A stretch of 15,134 bases of DNA from Candidatus Methanoplasma sp. Its GTDB lineage: Archaea > Thermoplasmatota > Thermoplasmata > Methanomassiliicoccales > Methanomethylophilaceae. The translations under genes were made by a program, and so were the position numbers. Below, piece by piece: positions 5,805-13,517 of the stretch (position 1 is the stretch's first letter; each line of letters opens with the position of its first letter). Below the pieces are notes generated by a model. That model saw only the letters and a list, made by a program, of their open reading frames with translations, searched no databases and was not told the origin of the DNA. Location: positions 1 through 15,134 of the forward strand of contig JAITQH010000088.1 in the NCBI GenBank assembly GCA_031288985.1, given 5' to 3'.

Positions 5805-6890
5805 ATGCCGGAAGCCATGACGCATATGGAGAGAGGCATGGCCGCACTCTCGAACGAACCCGTGGACAGGCTTCTGGTGTCTCCGCTTTCCATGGGCGTG
5901 CAGAGAAGGCTCATCGGAGACGGCGTGACGTACCGCGACTGGGCGCACGACCCCAAGATGTTCGCCCGGAGCTTCGTGGAAGGATACAAGGCGTACGACC
6001 CCGACATGGCCGTCGGCCTCATGGACCTGTCGGTGATGGCGGGAGACCTCGGCGCGCATGTGAGGATGGATCTGGAGAACACCCCCTTCGTGGACGAACA
6101 CATAATCCACGATCCGGAGGACTACGAGAAGCTGGAGGTGCCGGACATCAGGAAAGGACGGTCCGCCGTCCTTCTGGAAGGGACCAAAGGGTTCGCGGAG
6201 GCGCTGAAGAACGACATCATCTGCGCGGGGTTCATAGAAGGGCCGCTTTTGGCCCTCTCCCAGAGCGCGGGCGCGGAAAGGCTGTTCATGGACATGTACA
6301 CCAACCCTTCCGCCGTCCACAACGCGCTGGAGGTGATGACCGACTACGATGCGCAGATGGTGGAAGGGTTCGGCAAGACCGGCGTTGCGGGATTGGTCTG
6401 GGATTATCTCTGGGGCAACTACTCCTGCCTCGGAGACGCAGAATACAACGAGTTCGAGGTGAAGTACGCCAAAAAGCTCAACAAACTGACCCTGGACAAC
6501 GGAATGGCCGTGTGCGTGCACAACTGCGCCGACATGCCGCACCTGAAGACGCAGGTCAAGGACTACAAGACCTCGATCTACTCCATGGCGTGGTATCCCC
6601 TCAATCCGGACTCGCCGTCGGCCACGAAGGTCATAGAGGACGGGTACGCCGACAACTGCATAATGGCCGGGAACATCGATCCGCAGCTGTTCATAAGAGG
6701 ATCTGTGGAAAAGATAACCAAGGTCACTTCGGACCTCACCAAAGAGGTGAAGGCCGCGCTTTGCAAGCGCGGACTGAACTCAACGTTCTGCATATCGAGC
6801 GGATGCGAGGTCCCGCCTGACCTGACCACCAAACTGGAGAACATAGGCGCGGTGGTGGACACGGTCAAGAAAGAGGGAAAGCTCGCGTGA
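5805..6890 (+). CDS. UroD-fold cobamide methyltransferase (MtaA/MtbA/MtsA/CmuA superfamily)
   Basis: 361 residues, starting one base after the corrinoid protein stop, with GGAGG at 5791-5795 inside that gene; the pair is surely one transcription unit. The family moves methyl groups between a corrinoid protein and coenzyme M (or, in MtsA, also from a methyl thioether) using a zinc-activated thiol. The zinc ligands are visible as His239-x-Cys241 (VHNCADMPHL) and Cys334 (SSGCEVPP), the H-x-C-xn-C pattern of MtaA/MtbA. Further UroD-like marks are GFIEGPLLAL at 142-151 and CEVPPDLTTKLENIGAVV near the C-terminus. The sequence is not a close MtaA match: the segment WDYLWGNYSCLGDAEYNEFEVKY replaces the usual GDP..SG..isP. 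It may therefore accept an unusual donor or thiol. Confidence 0.88.
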   Translation: MPEAMTHMERGMAALSNEPVDRLLVSPLSMGVQRRLIGDGVTYRDWAHDPKMFARSFVEGYKAYDPDMAVGLMDLSVMAGDLGAHVRMDLENTPFVDEHIIHDPEDYEKLEVPDIRKGRSAVLLEGTKGFAEALKNDIICAGFIEGPLLALSQSAGAERLFMDMYTNPSAVHNALEVMTDYDAQMVEGFGKTGVAGLVWDYLWGNYSCLGDAEYNEFEVKYAKKLNKLTLDNGMAVCVHNCADMPHLKTQVKDYKTSIYSMAWYPLNPDSPSATKVIEDGYADNCIMAGNIDPQLFIRGSVEKITKVTSDLTKEVKAALCKRGLNSTFCISSGCEVPPDLTTKLENIGAVVDTVKKEGKLA

Positions 6891-6901
6891 TGAGCCTCGG
6901 A

Positions 6902-6961
6902 GCGGCGGATCGCGCCGCATGAAGGAAGACCATAGTTCAAACTCCTTTTCAAACCCCTTTT
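6902..6961 (+). terminator. Hairpin plus T-rich tracts after the methyltransferase gene
   Basis: GCGGCG (6902-6907) pairs with CGCCGC (6913-6918) around the loop GATCG, and two CCTTTT tracts follow at 6944-6949 and 6956-6961. Archaeal transcripts often end at short T-runs, so partial termination here is possible. No convincing TATA box is seen before the next gene, so read-through may still supply the downstream operon. Confidence 0.35.
6938..6961. repeat. 12-bp imperfect tandem repeat
   Basis: CAAACTCCTTTT (6938-6949) and CAAACCCCTTTT (6950-6961) are adjacent copies with one mismatch. It lies in the 109-base gap before the Cys-rich gene and could be a regulator-binding site or a T-tract terminator duplication. 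Confidence 0.6.
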
Positions 6962-6999
6962 ACGGCATTCAGTCAGGATAGGAAGGAGGATACACGTCG

Positions 7000-7314
7000 A
7001 TGGCCAACGGATTCTACGAAGCGATGAAGAGGAGCGGCTTCTCGTACGAGACGACCGCGTCGGTGAAGAAGTACAAATGTCCATACTGCGGCTTCGAGTT
7101 CTCCCTTGTGTACGCAAGAGCGTTCGCGTGCCAGGGGTGCTCCGAAGCGGTAAGGGGATGCCCCAAGGTAAGATGCTGCAAATGCGATGCGGAGTTCTTC
7201 ATTGAGAAGATGGGGCATGTGCACGGCAAGGAACAGCAAAGACGGCTCTCGGACCACATATGCGACATAGTGTCCGAATACCACAGGGACATGGGCCGCG
7301 TCCCGAACAGGTGA
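7000..7314 (+). CDS. Small Cys-rich (zinc-ribbon-like) protein, unknown function
   Basis: 104 residues with a strong Shine-Dalgarno (GGAAGGAGGA, 6981-6990) nine bases before the ATG. Cysteines are arranged as C27-x-x-C30, C44-x-x-C47, C54-P and C59-C-x-C62, with His73 and His75 after them. CPYCGFEF resembles a zinc-ribbon knuckle. The C44..C47..C54-P spacing also recalls iron-sulfur proteins, so the bound metal is undecided. The C-terminal third is helical and charged (KEQQRRLSDHICDIVSEYHRDMG). Its stop (7312-7314) lies inside the Shine-Dalgarno region of the next gene (GGTGATCGGAG), so the two are coupled. I do not recognise a named family. Its position between the methyltransferase and the HyuA-like gene suggests an accessory or redox/metal role; this is inference. 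Confidence 0.8.
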   Translation: MANGFYEAMKRSGFSYETTASVKKYKCPYCGFEFSLVYARAFACQGCSEAVRGCPKVRCCKCDAEFFIEKMGHVHGKEQQRRLSDHICDIVSEYHRDMGRVPNR

Positions 7315-7320
7315 TCGGAG

Positions 7321-8634
7321 ATGTCGTACGGCCTGGGTCTGGATGCCGGCGGCGCGTACACGGACGCCGTTCTTATGAATATGTCCGACGGGAGGATCGT
7401 CGGAAAAGCGAAGGCCCCGACCACAATGGACGATCTGTCCGTTGGGATCGGCGAGGCCGTAAGGGGGCTTCGGGCGTTCGACGGCGGGGACGTGGCCATG
7501 GTGTCGCTGTCATCGACCCTCGCTGCGAACTCCGTCGTGGAGGGCAAAGGGTGCAGAGTCGGTCTCGTGTGCATCGGGCGGGCCTTCGACGGATCCGTTC
7601 CCGTTGACGCATGCGCCGTGATATCCGGCGGCCATGACGCAAAGGGGAGGGAGGCGTGCGCATTGGACGAGGAGGCCGCCCGAAATGCCGTCGCGTCCAT
7701 GAAGGGCAGGGTGGACGGGATCGCCGTCGCCTCATATATGAGCGTCAGGAACCCCGACCACGAGGACCGCGTGAAGAAGATCGCCGCCATGGCCGTGGAC
7801 GCGCCCATCGTATGCGGCCATGAGCTGTCTCCGGACCTCGGATTCAACGAAAGGACGGCCGCGTCCGTGATGAACGCACGCCTGATCCCCATGATCGGGG
7901 AGCTGGTCGGATCGGTGAAGGAGGTCATGGCCGAGAACGGCATCGGAGCTCCGCTGATGATCGTCCGCGGCGTAAGATGCGCGGCGGCGGGGATGCGCCT
8001 CCCGCCGGAGAAGTTCATATCCCTCGTCAAGGCTGCGGTCGCCCGCAGGCTGTCCGAAGAACTCCTCGGAAAGCTGCTGTTCGAGGAGACGGGAGAGCCG
8101 CATCCCTGCCGGATCGCCAAGAACCTGATGGACAAAGCGATATCCGGAAAGGAGGGGCTTGACCTCGGATGCTCTGTCAGGCTCAACAAGCCCATGATCG
8201 GCGTCGGCGCGGCGGCGGACGCATATCTGCCGGAGGTCGCAAAGAGATTCGGCGCCCAACTCCTGCTTCCGGAGCATTCGGAGGTCGGCAACGCCGTCGG
8301 GGCGATAACCGGAAGCATAATGGAGACGTTGGACGCCCTCATAAGGCCGAGGGCGGGAGGGGATCCCAACGATCCCCCCTGCACCGCGTTCTCCATGCTC
8401 GGAAGGATGGAGTTCGGATCGGTGTCGGAGGCGCTGGAACATCTTTCGGACGAAGGCGGGGAGAACGTCAGGAAGCGTGCGGAGAAAGCCGGCGCCGACG
8501 ATGCGGACGTGAAGATGGAAGTGAGCGGAAGAAGGTACGAGATCGGCGTCGGAGGCGGCGGGGACGTGCTTCTGGAGATCGATGTGCACATCTCCGCCGT
8601 AGGCAAGCCGAGGCATTTCCATGCACGCCCGTGA
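7321..8634 (+). CDS. Hydantoinase/oxoprolinase (HyuA)-family ASKHA protein lacking its central segment
   Basis: 437 residues against roughly 550-680 for the family. N-terminal marks are clear: phosphate-1 loop GLGLDAGGAYTDAVL at 4-18, and SLSSTLAANSVVEGKGCRVGLVCIG at 62-86. The C-terminal block KPMIGVGAAADAYLPEVA..LLPEHSEVGNAVGAI (290-329) is the adenosine-side motif. The normal middle, with MIVKGDGS, the S-G-P-A patch and the second phosphate loop (DIGGTTTD), should follow PLMIVRG at 211-217. Instead the text jumps to VRCAAAGMRLPPEKFISLV, which is normally found far downstream. The frame stays open, so it is either a distinct short subfamily or an in-frame deletion. ATP hydrolysis is doubtful without the second phosphate loop. 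Full-length relatives are ATP-dependent amidohydrolases; ASKHA ATPases also reactivate corrinoid proteins (RamA), but RamA carries Fe-S motifs that are absent here. Confidence 0.82.
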   Translation: MSYGLGLDAGGAYTDAVLMNMSDGRIVGKAKAPTTMDDLSVGIGEAVRGLRAFDGGDVAMVSLSSTLAANSVVEGKGCRVGLVCIGRAFDGSVPVDACAVISGGHDAKGREACALDEEAARNAVASMKGRVDGIAVASYMSVRNPDHEDRVKKIAAMAVDAPIVCGHELSPDLGFNERTAASVMNARLIPMIGELVGSVKEVMAENGIGAPLMIVRGVRCAAAGMRLPPEKFISLVKAAVARRLSEELLGKLLFEETGEPHPCRIAKNLMDKAISGKEGLDLGCSVRLNKPMIGVGAAADAYLPEVAKRFGAQLLLPEHSEVGNAVGAITGSIMETLDALIRPRAGGDPNDPPCTAFSMLGRMEFGSVSEALEHLSDEGGENVRKRAEKAGADDADVKMEVSGRRYEIGVGGGGDVLLEIDVHISAVGKPRHFHARP

Positions 8635-8668
8635 ATCGCCGGCCGACGGACCGAAGCGCCCGCGTGCA

Positions 8669-8676
8669 GGAAGGAG
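8669..8676 (+). promoter_or_regulatory. Shine-Dalgarno deciding the CobN start
   Basis: GGAAGGAG lies four bases before GTG 8681, whereas ATG 8621 has only a weak GAGG far upstream. The twenty residues between the two starts are Pro/Arg/Gly-rich and unlike a CobN N-terminus, which favours GTG 8681. Confidence 0.5.
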
Positions 8677-8680
8677 CGGG

Positions 8681-11600
8681 GTGCTCGTTGCGGTCGTCTC
8701 CGTGTACACCGGCGATCACCGCGCCTTCGACGCCCCCGCCGGGGAGCTGAGGGCGGAAGGGTTCGACATCGAGGTGGAATGCGCCGACTCGGCGGACCTG
8801 GACGCGGATGCGGTGGTGTTCTCCGAGTTCCTGGACCGCGTGGGCTCCGCGGATCTCATCATGATAAGGGTTCACGGCGACGTCACATACTTCAAGAGGT
8901 TCGACGCGCTCAGAAAGGCTGTGGATCGGGCGGGGACGGTCGCGTTCCTGTCCTGCACCGAAAAATGGGTCATGGACGAATATCGGTACATGTTCAGAGA
9001 CGCCGACGGCTACGACCTCCTGGCGCGGCTGTCCTTCCTCGGAGGCGGCGCCAACAACAAGAACATACTGAAATGGGGGCTCCGAACGTTCGCCGGGGCG
9101 GACGTGGAGGTCTCCGGCCCCGCAGCTCCCGTCTCCCAGGGCGCCTATCATCCCGACACAGGGACGACCGACATAGCGGAACGCATCGATGCCTTGGACA
9201 GATCCAAACCCACCGTGGCCGTGTTCTTCTATCAGGAACTGCACCGGTCGGGGAACATGAAGCACATAGACGGGCTGATCCGCGCGTTGGAGCGCAAAGG
9301 CGCAAACCCTCTCGCTCTGTTCTTCCGCACATGTGCGGACGACGTGCCGGGGGCGATGGGACTGCAGGAGATCGTCGACCGGCATCTTCTGAACGGCCCT
9401 GTTGCGGTGGACTGCGTCATAGAGACCATGGGATTCTCTCAGACTCTCACGGCCAACCCCGGATGCGGGAACCAGGTTGCGGACAGGGACTTCTTCGAAA
9501 GGCTGGACGTTCCGATACTGCAATCCATGGTCGTCTCCGACACCGAGGAGCATTGGAAGGACGGTGCGTCCGGACTCAGCGCCATGGAGATAGTTTCCAA
9601 CGCGGTGCATCCGGAGTTTGACGGGCAGATAATCACCGTCCCCTGCGCGAGCACGGAGATCGACGTAGACGGCGGCAGATGGCATTCGCCCATCGCCGGC
9701 AGAGTGGACGACATTGCTGAGACGGCCGTTCGCTGGGCGAGGCTCAGGAGAAAGAAGAACGCCGACAAGCGCGTGGCGATCCTCCTGTACATGTACCCTC
9801 CGAGGACGGACCTCGCCGGTGGGGCGTCGGGATTGGACACTTTCCAAAGTGCGGCCGACATGCTGAAGGCGATGAAGGATCTGGGATACAGTGTGGAATG
9901 GGTGCCGGAGAACGGCGGGGAGCTTACGGAAAGGCTTCTGGCAGGAATAACCAACGACACATCCTGGCTCTCCGATGCGGAGGTCTCCGAAAGGGCGCTG
10001 GATCTTATGTCCGTCGAAAAGTACGCCGAACACACCGGCGACGTCCCGGATGCCGCCAAATCTAGGATAACCGATGGGTGGGGGCCTCCTCCGGGAGACG
10101 TCCACACGACCGGCGGAAGGATGCATATCCCCGGGATCCTGAACGGAAACGTCCTGATAAGCTTCCAGCCGGACAGGGGGCGGAGCCTTCAGTCGAGCTA
10201 TCACGACGTGAACTGCGTCATGCCCCATCAGTATCTCGCATATTACAGATGGCTGAGGTCGGAATTCTGCGCCGACGCCGTCGTGCACCTAGGGACCCAC
10301 GGCACCTTGGAATGGCTGCCCGGAAAGAGCGTGGGGCTTTCGGCGGACTGCTGCCCCGACTACGTCCTCGGCAGGATGCCGAACGTGTATCCTTACATAA
10401 TCGGGAACCCGGGAGAAGGCATCCAGGCCAAGCGCCGCTGCGCCGCAGCCGTGGTGGACCACATGATCCCTGCGATGCGCCGTGCGGGAAGCTACGACGA
10501 CCTGGAGGAGCTGGAGTCCGTGCTGCAGGCGTACATGGGGGCGGAGTCCGCGATGCAGGGCGAGAACATGTCCCTCATCGGAGACAGGCTGTACGGCGCT
10601 GTGTCCAAGATGTCCCTGTTCTCGGACGCGGGCCTTCCCGAGGACGCGTCCGCCGCTGACGTATGCGGGAAAGCAGGCATGCTTTACGATTACGTCCTGG
10701 AACTCAAGAACGCGATGATAAAGGACGGGATGCACATACTCGGAAGCGTTCCGGAGGGAGAGAGGCTGGAGGAGACCATATACAGCCTCACCCGCCACAG
10801 GAACGACGGCACCCCGTCGCTCAGGGCGTCCGTCGCAAAGAGCATGGGGCTTGACCTCGACGGGCTGCTGAAGAACCCATCCGGCACGGACGCGTCCACC
10901 GGCATGCTGAACGGCCGGCTGGCGGACGGCGTGGAGTCGAAGGTCTCCGACCTGATATCGCGGTTCGCATCCCTGGGTTTCGACCGGAGCGGGTGCGAAC
11001 GCGCCGCAAGGGAACTCTTTCCCAACGACAACGGCGACCTGACAGAGGTCGTCGGATTCATCTGCGGAGAGCTGCACCCCAACATACTTCGGACATCCGA
11101 TGAGATGAGGAACGTGATGCACGGCTTGGACGGGGGGCACATCCCCCCGGGGCCTTCGGGATGCCCCACCAGAGGAAGGGCAAGGATCCTTCCGACAGGC
11201 AGGAACCTCTACTCCATAGACCCGGGCGGCATCCCGTGGCACTCCAGTTGGGAGATCGGGAGCAGGATGGCCGACCAAATGGTGGAACGGTATGTGAAGG
11301 ACAACGGCCAATACCCTAAGGACGTGGGGATCGTCGTCTGGGCCACGGACGTCATGAAGACCGGCGGAGACGATATCTCGTACATTCTGCGGCTGATGGG
11401 GCTGCGCCCTGTTTGGACGGGCTACGGGGGTCGCGTCACAGGTCTTGAGGTGATTCCGATATCGGAACTCGGACGGCCCCGCATCGACGTGACCGTCCGC
11501 ATAAGCGGCCTCTTCAGAGACGCGTTCCCGAACCTGGTGGATCTTTTGGACGACGCCGTGAACACCGTGTCCGGCCTGGACGAGTCCGAAGAGGACAATT

Positions 11601-12412
11601 ATCTCAAAGCCAACCTGAGGGCGGAGATCGCCCGGTATCTGAAGGAGAACATGTCTCCGGACGACGCGAGGGCGGCGGCCATGATCCGCATATTCGGGGA
11701 CGCGCCCGGTACGTACGGAGCGGGCGTGGACGTGCTGATAGAGACATCCCGGTGGGACGACCTCGGCGACCTCGGCGACATATACAGGACGTACGGGTGC
11801 TACGCCTACGGAAGGGGGAGAAGAGGAGAAAGCGCTCCGGAACAGTTCAGGACAAGACTGTCCAAAGCCATGGTCACCGTGAAGAACAATGTGAGCAGGG
11901 AGTTGGACATGTTCGACCACGATGACACGTATCTCTATCTGGGAGGGATGAACGCCGCCGTGAGGGCCTTGGGAGGGGATCCGACGTCATTCATGGGCGA
12001 CTCCTCGGACACGGACAACACGAAGCTCCGGACCGTGGAGGAAGAGGGGCGGTACATATTCAGATCTAAGATACTCAATCCGAAATGGCTCGAAGGTCTG
12101 AAACGGCACGGATTCAAAGGCGCTCAGGAGATATCGGAGATGTTCGAGTTCGTGTTCGCATGGGACGCCACGTCGGACGTCATAGAGGATTGGATGTACG
12201 AGTCCATGACGGAATCGTATGTTTTTGACAAAGAGACGAGGGAGTGGATAGAGAACGTCAATCCGTATGCCATGAGAGAGATGGTGAGCAGGCTGATGGA
12301 GGCTGTCGGCAGAGAGATGTGGGATCCGTCCGAGGAGGTCATGGAGAAGCTGTCCGACATATACCTGAGCAACGAAGAAAGACTGGAGAACGCAAACGAG
12401 GGGAGAACATGA
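8681..12412 (+). CDS. cobN: CobN/magnesium-chelatase subunit H-family large chelatase subunit
   Basis: 1243 residues from GTG 8681 (1263 if ATG 8621 is used), normal for CobN (about 1200-1300). CobN/ChlH binds the tetrapyrrole and metal, and the AAA+ partners I and D drive insertion. The diagnostic block HLGTHGTLEWLPGKSVGLS begins at residue 536, followed by CPDYVLGRMPNVYPYIIGNPGEG, then QAKRRCAAAVVDHMIP. DPGGIPWHSSWEIG and VVWATDVMKTGGDDISYILRLMGLRPVW lie near nt 11220-11430. YGAGVDVLIETSRWDDLGDLGDIY (about 11715) and HDDTYLYLGGMNAAV near the end are also CobN-typical. In aerobic bacteria CobN-CobS-CobT inserts cobalt into hydrogenobyrinate diamide; here the I and D partners are of Mg-chelatase type. 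Anaerobes normally insert cobalt early with a small CbiK/CbiX enzyme, so the real substrate (cobalt corrinoid, F430-type or other) is open. The gene overlaps the next by ATGA. Confidence 0.93.
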   Translation: MLVAVVSVYTGDHRAFDAPAGELRAEGFDIEVECADSADLDADAVVFSEFLDRVGSADLIMIRVHGDVTYFKRFDALRKAVDRAGTVAFLSCTEKWVMDEYRYMFRDADGYDLLARLSFLGGGANNKNILKWGLRTFAGADVEVSGPAAPVSQGAYHPDTGTTDIAERIDALDRSKPTVAVFFYQELHRSGNMKHIDGLIRALERKGANPLALFFRTCADDVPGAMGLQEIVDRHLLNGPVAVDCVIETMGFSQTLTANPGCGNQVADRDFFERLDVPILQSMVVSDTEEHWKDGASGLSAMEIVSNAVHPEFDGQIITVPCASTEIDVDGGRWHSPIAGRVDDIAETAVRWARLRRKKNADKRVAILLYMYPPRTDLAGGASGLDTFQSAADMLKAMKDLGYSVEWVPENGGELTERLLAGITNDTSWLSDAEVSERALDLMSVEKYAEHTGDVPDAAKSRITDGWGPPPGDVHTTGGRMHIPGILNGNVLISFQPDRGRSLQSSYHDVNCVMPHQYLAYYRWLRSEFCADAVVHLGTHGTLEWLPGKSVGLSADCCPDYVLGRMPNVYPYIIGNPGEGIQAKRRCAAAVVDHMIPAMRRAGSYDDLEELESVLQAYMGAESAMQGENMSLIGDRLYGAVSKMSLFSDAGLPEDASAADVCGKAGMLYDYVLELKNAMIKDGMHILGSVPEGERLEETIYSLTRHRNDGTPSLRASVAKSMGLDLDGLLKNPSGTDASTGMLNGRLADGVESKVSDLISRFASLGFDRSGCERAARELFPNDNGDLTEVVGFICGELHPNILRTSDEMRNVMHGLDGGHIPPGPSGCPTRGRARILPTGRNLYSIDPGGIPWHSSWEIGSRMADQMVERYVKDNGQYPKDVGIVVWATDVMKTGGDDISYILRLMGLRPVWTGYGGRVTGLEVIPISELGRPRIDVTVRISGLFRDAFPNLVDLLDDAVNTVSGLDESEEDNYLKANLRAEIARYLKENMSPDDARAAAMIRIFGDAPGTYGAGVDVLIETSRWDDLGDLGDIYRTYGCYAYGRGRRGESAPEQFRTRLSKAMVTVKNNVSRELDMFDHDDTYLYLGGMNAAVRALGGDPTSFMGDSSDTDNTKLRTVEEEGRYIFRSKILNPKWLEGLKRHGFKGAQEISEMFEFVFAWDATSDVIEDWMYESMTESYVFDKETREWIENVNPYAMREMVSRLMEAVGREMWDPSEEVMEKLSDIYLSNEERLENANEGRT

Positions 12413-12483
12413 GCATTGAAGACGACGCTGCGCAGAAGGAGGCAGAACGCATATATTCGGGGTTGGGCGGGGTGAGGGCATGA
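12409..12483 (+). CDS. 24-residue micro-ORF between cobN and chlI
   Basis: The peptide [24 protein letters not shown] starts in an ATGA overlap with the cobN stop and ends in an ATGA overlap with the chlI start. A purine-rich GAGGGGAG (12398-12405) precedes its ATG. The first 16 residues would form an acidic amphipathic helix. It may be a real small subunit, or a translational-coupling device that carries ribosomes from cobN into chlI across what would otherwise be a 67-base gap. No homologue is known to me, and it is too short for a family call. Confidence 0.55.
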   Translation: MSIEDDAAQKEAERIYSGLGGVRA

Positions 12484-13517
12484 AGAGGAGGACGGCGTAC
12501 CCCTTCTCCGCCATCGTAGGGCAGGAGAGGATGAAGAAGGCCCTCCTGCTGAACGCAGTGCATCCGTCCATCGGAGGGGTGCTCATAAGGGGGGAGAAGG
12601 GGACCGCAAAGTCCACCGCCGTAAGGGCGCTTGCGGATCTGCTGCCCGAGAGGCATGTGGTGCTGGGATGCCCCTGCGGATGCAGATGGGGGGACCCGAA
12701 CAACGCCTGCGCCGACTGCGCAGATAAATACTCAATGAACGCCGCCGAAGAGGCGCTCGAACCCATGCGGGTGGTGGAGCTTCCGCTCAGTTCCACAGAG
12801 GACAGAGTGGTTGGGACGCTGGACATCGAACACGCGATATCCACCGGGACGAAGAGGTTCGAACCCGGCATACTGGCGAGGGCCAACGGGAACATATTGT
12901 ACGTGGATGAGGTGAATCTTCTGGAGGACCACTTGGTGGATCTTCTGCTGGACGCCGCGGCCATGGGCGTGAACTTCGTCGAAAGAGAGGGCGTATCGTT
13001 CAGCCATCCCTCCCGGTTCGTCCTCATTGGAACGATGAATCCCGAGGAAGGGGATCTCAGACCCCAGCTTCTGGACAGATTCGGCCTCGTCGTCGATGTG
13101 GAGTCGGAGCGCGGCGAGGAACGCAGGATAGACATAATCAGGAGGCTCATCGACTTCGAGAACGACCCGGAGGAGTTTGCGAGATCGTATGAGAAGGAGC
13201 AAAAGGAGCTGTCCGACGCCATCGTCAAAGCGCGTTTCGGACTGCGGCGCCTGCACCCCGGGGCGGACATACTCACGCTGGCGGCCAGGGCCGCCATGCA
13301 TCTGGGCGTGGACGGCCATAGGTCCGACATCACTCTCATAAAGGCCGCCCTGGCCAACGCGGCCCTGGCCGGGAAGGACGCGGCGGACGCATCCGACGTG
13401 CTGGAAGTGTCGGGGCTGGTGCTCCCGCACCGCATGAGAAGAACGCCGTTCCAAGACTCGGAGCTGAACACCGAAGAGTTCAACGATTGGATGACGAAGG
13501 AGATCGATGCCCTGTGA
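12480..13517 (+). CDS. chlI: ChlI/BchI-like AAA+ ATPase subunit of the chelatase
   Basis: 345 residues, full length for ChlI. Motor subunit: it hydrolyses ATP in a hexameric ring and, with the D subunit, powers metal insertion by CobN. Conserved order: YPFSAIVGQ at 7-15, Walker A GEKGTAKS at 38-45, Walker B YVDEVNLL at 141-148, sensor 1 in [13 protein letters not shown] at 183-195 (Asn187), arginine finger in LLDRFGL (Arg200), and GVDGHRSDI near the end. A cysteine cluster C64-x-C-x-C68 with C77-x-x-C80 lies in the loop after helix 1; methanogen-type ChlI proteins commonly have cysteines here, probably binding zinc or a redox centre. It starts four bases inside the micro-ORF stop and ends in a GTGA overlap with chlD, so cobN, the micro-ORF, chlI and chlD form one coupled unit. 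Confidence 0.92.
   Translation: MKRRTAYPFSAIVGQERMKKALLLNAVHPSIGGVLIRGEKGTAKSTAVRALADLLPERHVVLGCPCGCRWGDPNNACADCADKYSMNAAEEALEPMRVVELPLSSTEDRVVGTLDIEHAISTGTKRFEPGILARANGNILYVDEVNLLEDHLVDLLLDAAAMGVNFVEREGVSFSHPSRFVLIGTMNPEEGDLRPQLLDRFGLVVDVESERGEERRIDIIRRLIDFENDPEEFARSYEKEQKELSDAIVKARFGLRRLHPGADILTLAARAAMHLGVDGHRSDITLIKAALANAALAGKDAADASDVLEVSGLVLPHRMRRTPFQDSELNTEEFNDWMTKEIDAL

Noticed and set aside
6888..6930. Possible C/D-box small RNA beginning with GTGATGA at the end of the methyltransferase gene.
   Set aside because: The C-box match is formed by the stop-codon region and no D box or D' box with suitable spacing follows.
7014..8606. 530-codon antisense frame opposite the Cys-rich and HyuA-like genes.
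   Set aside because: Composition is Ser/Thr/Pro-biased, there is no ribosome site, and the plus-strand genes have good start signals and family motifs.
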